Below, in pieces: positions 1 to 6,795 of a stretch of 11,427 nucleotides of DNA. Positions within the stretch are counted from its first letter, which is position 1. Every line of letters begins with the position of its first letter. The position numbers were made by a program, and so were the translations under genes. A model generated the notes under the pieces. The model did not search any database. It worked only from the letters and a program-made list of their open reading frames with translations, and had not been told where the DNA came from. Source of the stretch: Thalassiosira profunda (Eukaryota > Bacillariophyta > Thalassiosirophyceae > Thalassiosirales > Thalassiosiraceae); NCBI GenBank assembly GCA_036939355.1, contig JALLAP010002992.1, forward strand, positions 1 through 11,427. Direction: 5' to 3'.

Positions 1-413
1 GGCAGTGGAGAAACGGGACAGCGACCGCTGCTGCTGTTGTCGTACGAACGGATGAAGTCCGACCTCCGCGCGGAGGTATCGCGCATCGTTCGGTTCCTCC
101 AACTCGACTGCATCTCCGACGAGGCCCTGGATGCGCTGCTGCCCACCTTCTCCTTTCGGGCCATGAAAGGCAACTCCTCCAAATTCCAGCCGCGGAGCGT
201 GCGTGGCTGAACGAGTACCAGTTCCTGCGGAAGGGCGTGACCGGGGACGGGAGGAGGCTGTTCGCGGAGACGGACGACGGGCGGGGCCGGTCGTTGGACG
301 AGGCGTTTCGCCACTGGGTGGAGAGGGAGGGGTATCGCGCGAAGATCGAGGGGTTGCGGGAGCATGGATTGGAAGGGGGGGCGGCGGAGGGGTTCCTTGG
401 AGTGGTGCGGTGA
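1..413 (+). pseudogene. Sulfotransferase, C-terminal fragment with a frameshift
   Basis: This is the 3' end of a PAPS-dependent sulfotransferase (Sulfotransfer_1-type fold), which moves a sulfuryl group from PAPS to a hydroxyl or amine acceptor. The 5' part lies outside the window. Frame 1 (1-210) reads LLLLSYERMKSDL, then VSRIVRFL and FSFRAMKGN, the usual C-terminal run of the family (Y-E-x-M-K, I-x-x-F-L, F-x-x-M-K). It hits TGA at 208-210. Frame 3 then carries on from about 198 with WLNEYQFLRKGVTGD and ends at TGA 411-413. R-K-G-x-x-G-D is the conserved loop that binds the 3' phosphate of PAPS. One base missing near 200-205 explains the break and would give a continuous SVRWLNEYQFLRKG. It may be a sequencing error or a recent pseudogene. 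The family is well supported; the acceptor cannot be told. Confidence 0.75.
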
Positions 414-676
414 CCACCAAGTTGCTTGGATTTTGGGGAGGCCAAGTCTCAGATTACATCTTTTCTGTGAGACATACATCTACTTTGTTTCACTGTAGTG
501 GGTTACACTAGCTGTCGCGCTTCAATAGCTCATTGAAGTTGAGTTCGTAGGCTGGCGAGATGCTCGACAACTCTATGTACGATACTGCACTCAATAGAGC
601 ATCACGCGCCCTGCTCTCATTATTTTGCAGCAGAAGACCAAGCAACGCAGCAGATCGCAACGACGTACAAGGCAAG

Positions 677-1021
677 ATGGGCGGCGGCGACGGCACGGTC
701 ATTCACGTCATCAAGACGAAGGTGCACGATGGCGGCAGCGGCGCCCAAGACGCTACGGCGACCACAGCGAACAGCCACGGGCGCGTCGACGCCTTCGCGC
801 AGCTGTCCAACGACGACGTCCGCATGAGGTACCTCCTTGGCCTCGATGCCAGCGGAGACGCGATCAACGAAGACTACGCCGACTGGCAACGGCTCGTCGG
901 GTTCCAAGGCCTCCGCCGCCGCCGGGAGGGTGCCGATGCCCCGGCGAGGAAGACCCGGCTGACCACTGAGCTTCATAGCGATGCGTTCATGTTGCAGCTG
1001 CTCGATCATCTGCACGAATAG
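677..1021 (+). CDS. Small hypothetical protein (about 114 aa)
   Basis: I do not recognise a named family. The frame has a strong GC bias at third positions, like the other genes here, which supports real coding. It starts with a glycine/threonine-rich stretch. The better-structured end holds NDDVRMRYLLGLDASGD, then DYADWQRLVGF, an arginine cluster, RKTRLTTELH and a helical end LQLLDHLHE. No signal peptide or membrane segment is visible. I chose the ATG at 677 (context GGCAAGATGG). An in-frame ATG at 560 would add 39 residues of unlike composition. A possible 5' UTR intron, GTAGGC at 547 to TTATTTTGCAG ending at 630 (84 nt, the size of other introns here), would remove that ATG. The alternative is a chance ORF, but the codon bias argues against it. 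Confidence 0.55.
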   Translation: MGGGDGTVIHVIKTKVHDGGSGAQDATATTANSHGRVDAFAQLSNDDVRMRYLLGLDASGDAINEDYADWQRLVGFQGLRRRREGADAPARKTRLTTELHSDAFMLQLLDHLHE

Positions 1022-1774
1022 AATCGATCGACGGCGAGGAGCAACGACACTGACTAAGAAGAGCTGCAACAACAATAACATAATGTGATACTGTAGGATA
1101 CATATGAATATGATGTTACTTTGCTGGTGATCGTACGGTTTGCAGAGCTCTTATTTGCCCGAGATTTATCGAGGACTGTGATGTGCGATGCCCCCGCGGG
1201 CACCTTCACAGAATCAGTCTCTGTACTTCGAGGAATGCAGAACAACATTCAGTCGGCATCAGTTTATGCTAGCCACACACTGATTCGAAGCAACGCTCGT
1301 GCTGCTTGCATTCAATACAAGCGGAAGCGAAAGCGTGGCCCGGCTGGCTGAGTTCCGGACGTATCATATCGCGCCTACATAGGTACACGCCTCCATACTG
1401 CGATAACTCGGAGGCCGGCCCTCTCGCTTCGAGGAGGAGACCGAAATGGAAGCGGATATGTTGAAGTTGATCTGTCTGCTCGGACAAAAGCGATCGGGTT
1501 TGACAAAAGCCGGAGAAGATGTGGGAAAGAAACAGTGTGGAGCGCAGTGCATTGTGCACGATCATCTGTTGTACGATATCGGATCAAGAGAGCTGTGAGT
1601 TTGCCTGCAACAACGCATCTTGCCCAGAGGAGCGAGAGTTGCAAAACGAGGCGCACGAGGCGACTTACTTGAGTGCACATATTATGCTCTATCTATTCCA
1701 TCCGCGCTCGTCGCCCGTTCATACCACACGCAAGCCAGCGATTGTGCTCTATCTCACTGCATTCCGAAACATCC
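1022..1774. other. Intergenic region, no convincing gene
   Basis: This stretch lies between the stop of the small plus-strand gene and the stop of the minus-strand gene at 1775, so it is a convergent 3' region. Only short open frames of mixed composition occur (for example 1121-1351 + and 1375-1680 -). They lack the GC-rich third positions of the neighbours and show no family motif. No tRNA, repeat array or mobile-element end is visible by eye. Confidence 0.5.
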
Positions 1775-2695
1775 TCAATCTATGAGCAGGCAATACCCTG
1801 CCCTCTCCCGCGCCATGTGGGCCGCGATGCGCGATCGATCTCCCAGCCGAGCGGCGAGCGCCTCCGGATCGCCCCCGTCGCGGCCCTGCCGCTGCTGCTC
1901 GTCCATCAGCGCCCTTGCGTGATGCTGCCGGAGGCTCGCGCGCACGTCCCGTGGCGTGGCGAGGAGGTGCTCGATCCCCACGACCTCCGCGGGCGAAGCG
2001 AGGTACTGCGGGAGGATCGCCGGGGACGTGAGACCGGTGGCGGAGTTGTACGTTCGTTCCTTGTCGGAGGCGTAGCGCATGGAGCGCTGGACGGTTTGGG
2101 CGCGGGCGGCGGCATCTTGGAGGAAGCGGTCGTTGTCGGCGGAGGTGTGCCACGTTCTCGCTGCGGAGCCAGTGCATATCGACTCGGTGACGACGGATGC
2201 AAACGAAACCTTCATATTTCTTGCCCGATCCGGTGAACGAGTTCGACTTGTGTTCTTCATGCACGATTGCCTCGGTCTTTGAGGTAAACTGACGCTCGAG
2301 ACGTCCCAGTCTTCGTTTTGCATCGTCGACGCTGCATCGGTGTGCCGCCCTCCTCGCTGGCATCGATTCATCAGCGGGGCCGACTCCCCATTTCTGGAAA
2401 GAGACAAGGTGCACCCTTCGCGAACGGCAGATCCTCGCGTCCAAACGGGCTTGCCCTGCTTGCTGAGGGTCCGTCGAAGGCGCGGGGCGGTCGAGGGGTA
2501 CGAGCGGGAGGGCTTCATGGCTCCCATTCTTTCCGGCTCGAGCTTGCCTCCGCCGGCATTGGGATGGCGAGGCGAGGGCGGTGACGAGCCGGATGCCCGA
2601 GATGATACGCGTCGAGGCCGCTCCCGCATCAGCAGCGCGGCGGCGCAGTCCGTCGTTTCTTCGTCGGGAGCCGTCGCGGCACTCTTGCAGCACAT
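1775..2695 (-). CDS. Diatom-type hypothetical protein with a conserved C-terminal domain (306 aa)
   Basis: The N-terminal half (residues 1-160) is basic, rich in Ser, Pro and Arg, and probably disordered. The C-terminal half (about 161-300) starts MKVSFASVVTES, then has TWHTSADNDRFLQDAAARAQ (residues 181-200), VVGIEHLLA (238-246), HHARALMDEQQRQ (258-270) and a helix-rich end with SRIAAHMARERA. This layout is a W-[YH]-x-x-x-D-x-x-x-F element, a G-[IL]-E-H-L element, then V/A-L-x-[DE]-E-Q-x-x-Q followed by D-x-x-x-L-A. I know it as recurrent in many diatom hypothetical proteins of unknown function (recalled, not searched). The overlapping minus frame at 1749-2693 lacks these motifs. The gene is divergent from the alternative oxidase, 301 bp apart. 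Start choice is uncertain: Met161 is a possible internal start, and the N-terminal half could contain an unseen intron. No function is assigned. Confidence 0.7.
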   Translation of the reverse strand: MCCKSAATAPDEETTDCAAALLMRERPRRVSSRASGSSPPSPRHPNAGGGKLEPERMGAMKPSRSYPSTAPRLRRTLSKQGKPVWTRGSAVREGCTLSLSRNGESAPLMNRCQRGGRHTDAASTMQNEDWDVSSVSLPQRPRQSCMKNTSRTRSPDRARNMKVSFASVVTESICTGSAARTWHTSADNDRFLQDAAARAQTVQRSMRYASDKERTYNSATGLTSPAILPQYLASPAEVVGIEHLLATPRDVRASLRQHHARALMDEQQRQGRDGGDPEALAARLGDRSRIAAHMARERAGYCLLID

Positions 2696-2996
2696 TGCAA
2701 TGCTCTGATTGTGACCTCGCGTTCAGCGTTCATTCAAGTCTGGTGATTCAAGGCAAGCCTTGTTGACGCTGTGGACCCGCCCAAGTTCAAGGAAGGCCTA
2801 TCAAACTTCAACTTAGAGAGTAACGTCTCCTTCGCTTGAGACGGTGCACGGCTGCACGCCACGTCATCGCCTACGTCATCCTTTCTCAGACCCGCGCCGA
2901 GACGAAATCACTTGCTACTTGATTGCGCTGCAAAGGCCCCACAAAACAGCATTGCAAAGCCAACCGACTTCACCAACAAGGTACACCAACCTCACC
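2696..2996. promoter_or_regulatory. Divergent promoter and 5' UTR region between the hypothetical gene and the alternative oxidase
   Basis: These 301 bases separate two start codons pointing away from each other, so both promoters should lie here. No clear TATA box is seen. The notable content is two copies of ACGTCATC at 2861-2868 and 2873-2880, exactly 12 bp apart, some 120-135 bp before the oxidase start codon. ACGTCA/TGACGT is the core of the bZIP-bound CO2/cAMP-responsive elements described for Phaeodactylum carbonic anhydrase promoters (established knowledge). Their use here is inference. Confidence 0.4.
2861..2880. promoter_or_regulatory. Paired ACGTCA elements (CCRE/bZIP-like)
   Basis: Two identical ACGTCATC octamers start at 2861 and 2873. 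The 12-bp period puts both cores on nearly the same face of the helix. They match the ACGTCA core bound by bZIP factors, including diatom CO2/cAMP-responsive elements. Chance occurrence of one copy would be unremarkable; the tight pair is more suggestive. Confidence 0.35.
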
Positions 2997-4654
2997 ATGA
3001 TCCTCGGTACCACCCTCCGGCAGGGACGACGCCTCGTCGCCAAGCGCCCCTCGGCCCTCATCAGCGGCGGGACGTCGACGCCGGCGCGAAGCTTCTCCGC
3101 CCTCCTGAGCGAGCCGCGCGCTCGTCCGACAGCGACGGCCACTCCGCGCCTCTCCGGGGCGAGCTCGAACGCTTGGCGTTGGTTGTCAACTGCCGCCGAC
3201 GCCGACTCCAAGTCCCCCCGGGCGCTCACCCCCCGCCTCCGCGCCGCCATCGCCTCCGACCTCCGCTCCGTCGACTTCGACGGCAACGGTGAGCTTTGTG
3301 TATCGACGACCTGCCAACACATCAGTGACACGTGATGTGCTCATTTCTTCCCCATCTGTCAGGCCGCATCGACGCCGACGAGCTCCGCTCCCTGTTGCGC
3401 AAGCACGGCGAATCGTTCACCGAGGCGGAGGCCATCGAGCTGAGCGAGCTGTATTACTCGAGCACGGGCGCGGGGGCCGTAGACATCGATCGCTTCCTGG
3501 AGGCGCTCGACGCGGCCGCGGCAGGCGAGAAGGGCGAGGGCAAGCTGCTCGCGGGGAAGGGGGCGTTCAAGACGCACCCGTTGGGGATTGGGACGTGCGC
3601 AAGCGAGTATATGTATTCCAAGACCCACGGCAAATACTCGGAGGAGGACCTCGACATCAAGCTGACGCACGTGGAGCCGGTGACGTTCTCGGACAAGAGC
3701 GCTCTGTTTGCCGTCAAGTGCGTCCGGCTGGTCTTTGATACCGGTGAGTACATATCATTTGGTACAAGCGCAGGCGTGCTGTTCGCAGAGTCACATACAT
3801 CAACGTACTCAACCAATCTCTCCTCTCCATCACTCGCAGCCACCCTCTGGAACATCGGCTCCGTCACCAAGACGAAAATTCTCCACCGCGCCATCTTTTT
3901 GGAGACGATTGCGGCGATTNTGGAACATCGGCTCCGTCACCAAGACGAAAATTCTCCACCGCGCCATCTTTTTGGAGACGATTGCGGCGATTCCAGGCAT
4001 GGTGGCCGCCATCATCCGCCACTTCCGGTCGCTTCGCAACATGGCCCGCGATGGGGGTATGCTCAACATGTTCCTCGAAGAGGCGAACAACGAGCGGATG
4101 CACTTGCTCACCTTTATTCGGATGAAGGAGCCGGGATACCTCTTTCGGACCGCCGTCATCGGCGCGCAGTTTGGCTTCGGGAGCTTCTTCTTGACGGGGT
4201 ACATGGTGAGCATATCTGCAATCTTTCTCTCATCGTCTGAATGCAATGCATACGCTGACTTGATTGTGCTCGCTTGCTTTAGGTAAACCCGGACTGGTGC
4301 CATCGGTTCATAGGATACATTGAAGAGGAAGCATGCCACACGTACACGAAGATCTTGGACGAGATGGACAAGGCCCCGGAAGGCAGCGAGCTGGCCGTGT
4401 GGAGGGACGAGGGCGCGCCCAAGATTGCGAAAGGCTACTGGCACCTCGGAGAAGAGGGGACGGTGTACGACGTCATGAAGGCGGTGCGGGCCGACGAGGC
4501 GGAGCACCGGGACGTCAACCATGCTGTGAGCGGCGTTCCAGAAAACACCGTCAATCCGCTGTACGATCCGCGGGACAAGCTCGACTCGATGATGAAGCGG
4601 TATGTCCAGGACATCATGCAGAAGGAGGCGGGCAAGCAGACGAGAGTTGCGTGA
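2997..4654 (+). CDS. AOX: Mitochondrial alternative oxidase with N-terminal EF-hand domain
   Basis: This oxidase passes electrons from ubiquinol to oxygen without pumping protons, at the matrix side of the inner mitochondrial membrane. Exons are 2997-3288, 3363-3743, 3840-4205 and 4283-4654; introns are 74, 96 and 77 nt, all GT-AG. Exon 3 holds an assembly duplication around the N at 3920. Removing 73 nt gives 445 aa in one frame. The start MILGTTLRQGRRLVAKR is an amphipathic basic presequence, with possible cleavage near RWLSTAA. Residues 93-104 are a canonical EF-hand loop (D93, D95, N97, G98, I100, E104). A second loop, about 130-141, keeps Gly135 and Val137 but has lost the acidic ligands. 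The diiron domain has LET (E246), NNERMH (E285, H288), IEEEACHTYT (336-345) and RADEAEHRDVNH (E394, H397), all expected ligands. The usual plant N-terminal regulatory Cys region is replaced by the EF-hand. Calcium regulation is inferred. Confidence 0.93.
3848..3992 (+). repeat. Perfect 72-bp direct duplication flanking a single N (assembly artefact)
   Basis: Positions 3848-3919 and 3921-3992 are identical 72-base copies separated only by the N at 3920. Both encode the same 24 residues, beginning WNIGSVTKTK and ending FLETIAAI, but in different frames because of the N. A biological tandem copy would break the oxidase by doubling the first iron ligand helix. The simplest reading is two contig ends overlapping by 72 bases, joined by one placeholder N instead of being merged. 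Deleting 73 nt restores a continuous gene. Confidence 0.92.
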
Positions 4655-4916
4655 TAGTCGAAGGATTGGACTGAAAATAGACGAAGAGGAGCAGAACCTG
4701 TTCTGTGTGTACAAACGATATGTTACCGGGAAAGCAACATGTTTAATGATGGTTCGAGCGGGTGCGAGGAGAGCTCTGACTGCTGATGAGCGACTCTCTC
4801 CTCGAAATCTCTACGTAAGGTCAGATACCACGTATTCATTACCTATCTAGGTATTACACAGCACACAGCACACTAAACCGCCCCGCGGCCGTCCTCTCCC
4901 TACCACACCCATCAAC
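4655..4916. promoter_or_regulatory. Spacer between the oxidase stop and the farnesyltransferase start
   Basis: These 262 bases must hold the oxidase 3' UTR and polyadenylation site and the farnesyltransferase promoter and 5' UTR. The stretch just before the start (4853-4916) is rich in CA and C with few purines, in keeping with a 5' UTR. I see no defined element, tRNA or ORF worth calling. Confidence 0.35.
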
Positions 4917-6701
4917 ATGGCGGAGCACGCGGCCGCCGGCGCCCGCGCCTTCCCCACCCGCCGGGCGCCCCACACTCACGATACGGATACGACCGACGCC
5001 CAATCCGCGACGGAGGAGGAGTGCGCCCCCTTCTTCGTCGACCTCCCCTCGCTGTCGGAGGGGCAGCTGGACCACCTGCGGCACGTGGGGCTGCTGCCCC
5101 CTCTGCCCACTGCGGATGGCAGCGGCGAGGGGTCGGGGGAGTTGGGCGGGCTGGAGGGCAAGGCGGCCAAGCTCCTGGGGGTGAGTGAGGGGCCGAGGAT
5201 CGAGCTGCTGGACGGTGCATCTGATGGTGATGGATCGTCACCCATCAACAGCAACAGTGGCGGATCACCGCCCATCAACAGCGATGGCAAGCCCTTCGAT
5301 CCCTACGCGATCCGCCTCGTCCGCGCGGCCCACACATCTTACCTCACCAACGCCCTCTGCAATCCGTTGAAGCGCGGCTTTGTGAGCCTGGACGCCAGCC
5401 ACCCCTGGATGGTCTACTGGTGCCTCCACTCCCTGGATCTGCTGGGCTATTTCGACGAAGAAACGAATGGTGATGGAGACGGATTGGCGGATGGTGCGCT
5501 GAGGGACGTGGAGGAATTGCAGAAGGCGCACTTGCTCGAGAGGGTGGTCTCCACGTTGCGGCACTGCTGGACGGACGTTCCGTTGGAGTTTGCTGCGGAG
5601 GAGGTAGAGACGGATGCAAGGTTGCAACAATTGCAAAAAGATCAGCGAAAAACCGGCTCGACGCCATCGACAGAAGTGGACAAGGTGTCAATAACAGGCG
5701 GGGGATACGGCGGGGGACCGCAGCAGATGCCGCACTGCGCGCCCATCTACGCGGGGGTGCTGGCTTTGTCCATCGTGGCCGGTTTGGGATCGGGTCGACC
5801 AGACAGCCATCCGTACCGCAAAGCTGGAAGCCAAGCGTTGGAAGAGCTGACGAGGAGAAGGCTGCAACTGTACGCCTTCTTCCTGACGTTGCGAGAGCAG
5901 GAAGGCCAGGGAGACGAGTTGAGAACGGCCTTTCGAATGCAGCACGATGGGGAGATCGACGTCCGCGCTGGTTACTGTCTGCTGGCTCCTTGCTATCTCC
6001 TTGGTTTGCTCGAACAAGACGGAAACGACCACAACCCATTGCGATGCCCGTCCATAGCACGCAGCATCGCGTCCTGCCAGACCTTCGAGGGAGGGTTCGG
6101 GGCTGAGCCGTACAACGAGGCCCACGGAGGTTACACGTTCTGCGCCCTCGCCGCATTAAGAATATTGGATTCAGTCTCCGTGATTGATGTGGAGGCACTG
6201 TCGTCCTGGCTGGCCCGGAGGCAGATGGGATACGAGGGAGGGTTCTGCGGACGGACTAACAAGCTTGTCGATGGATGCTACTCATTCTGGCAGGGAGGAG
6301 CGGTGGCCGTTCTGGACGGCTGGTTGCACGCGACACAACATGAGGCCGCTGAAGAGCTGGACGCAGAAACTCCCAACGAGCTATCCTTTGATGAGGTGAT
6401 GCTCCAGAGGTACATTCTGTTGTGTGCTCAGGACGTGAATGGTGGGCTGCGGGACAAGCCCTCCAAACCCAAGGATTTCTATCACAGCTGTTACAACCTC
6501 AGCGGGCTGAGCGTGGCGCAGCATGCGGTGAGACAGTGGCCGCCTTCGGCGAATGATGATGGTGATGTTGCAGCGGAAGATGAGACAGCAGAACTAAATT
6601 GCATCTTTGGAGATGTTGGGGTCAACATTGTAGGGAGGACAGACCCTGTGGCCAACATTCGAGTGGAGAGAGTGAAGTTTATGCGTGCACAGCGATTTTG
6701 A
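4917..6701 (+). CDS. FNTB: Protein farnesyltransferase subunit beta (594 aa)
   Basis: This is the catalytic subunit that, with the alpha subunit, attaches farnesyl to the cysteine of C-terminal CaaX boxes in the cytosol. It follows the alpha-alpha barrel family: LDASHPWMVYWCLHSLDLL (158-176, with W164 and W168 matching product/peptide-site tryptophans), GGGYGGGPQQMPHCAPIYA (261-279), DVRAGYC (R350), AHGGYTFC (H403), RTNKLVDGCYSFW (446-458) and DFYHSCYNLSGLS. The zinc ligands are D452, C454 and H523; K449 and Y455 line the diphosphate site. It is longer than the roughly 440-aa animal form: about 125 extra N-terminal residues, partly low-complexity (SSPINSNSGG/SPPINSDG), and an enlarged segment at about 180-260. 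No intron is needed, unlike both flanking genes. The start at 4917 (AACATGG) fits, 262 bp after the oxidase stop. It converges on HFM1 with 94 bp between stops. It is not the geranylgeranyl paralogue, because the first-helix and LVDGCYSFW context fits FTase best, but that distinction is softer. Confidence 0.92.
   Translation: MAEHAAAGARAFPTRRAPHTHDTDTTDAQSATEEECAPFFVDLPSLSEGQLDHLRHVGLLPPLPTADGSGEGSGELGGLEGKAAKLLGVSEGPRIELLDGASDGDGSSPINSNSGGSPPINSDGKPFDPYAIRLVRAAHTSYLTNALCNPLKRGFVSLDASHPWMVYWCLHSLDLLGYFDEETNGDGDGLADGALRDVEELQKAHLLERVVSTLRHCWTDVPLEFAAEEVETDARLQQLQKDQRKTGSTPSTEVDKVSITGGGYGGGPQQMPHCAPIYAGVLALSIVAGLGSGRPDSHPYRKAGSQALEELTRRRLQLYAFFLTLREQEGQGDELRTAFRMQHDGEIDVRAGYCLLAPCYLLGLLEQDGNDHNPLRCPSIARSIASCQTFEGGFGAEPYNEAHGGYTFCALAALRILDSVSVIDVEALSSWLARRQMGYEGGFCGRTNKLVDGCYSFWQGGAVAVLDGWLHATQHEAAEELDAETPNELSFDEVMLQRYILLCAQDVNGGLRDKPSKPKDFYHSCYNLSGLSVAQHAVRQWPPSANDDGDVAAEDETAELNCIFGDVGVNIVGRTDPVANIRVERVKFMRAQRF
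5237..5286 (+). repeat. Short imperfect tandem repeat in the farnesyltransferase N-terminal extension
   Basis: The block cacccatcaacagc near 5239 recurs as cgcccatcaacagc near 5269. It encodes SSPINSNSGG followed by SPPINSDGK (residues 107-125). It lies outside the catalytic barrel and marks a low-complexity linker that probably grew by slippage. Confidence 0.6.
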
Positions 6702-6795
6702 GCTAGAGGAGCAGAGGTGCGTTTGTTCTACTGTTGACAATCAGATTGCATGTGCTAATTATGTACCCTCACCCCCATTTGCCCCCCTTTTCCTC
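6702..6795. other. Short convergent spacer between FNTB and HFM1
   Basis: The two genes' stops face each other across 94 bases, so their 3' UTRs probably overlap or abut. The stretch is T/C-rich on the plus strand. No terminator hairpin is expected in a eukaryote and none was looked for in detail. Confidence 0.5.

Noticed and set aside
203..511. A plus ORF starting in the sulfotransferase fragment
   Set aside because: It is Gly/Arg-rich out-of-frame reading of the sulfotransferase end. The frame ending at 413 carries the R-K-G loop.
1121..1680. Small ORFs on both strands in the convergent spacer
   Set aside because: They show no codon bias, no motif and no plausible splice partners.
1673..2236. 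A plus-strand ORF opposite the hypothetical gene
   Set aside because: It is a shadow of the GC-biased minus gene; its front lies in unbiased intergenic sequence.
1749..2693. A 314-codon minus frame overlapping the hypothetical gene
   Set aside because: It is Arg/Pro/Ala-rich with no motif. The frame ending at 1775 carries the conserved elements.
2844..2996. Upstream in-frame ATG for the oxidase
   Set aside because: The added residues are not presequence-like and would bury the clear mitochondrial signal starting at 2997. The paired promoter elements also lie in this stretch.
3848..3992. A true duplicated ligand helix giving a novel oxidase
   Set aside because: Perfect identity, the N exactly at the joint and the frame change all point to an assembly join.
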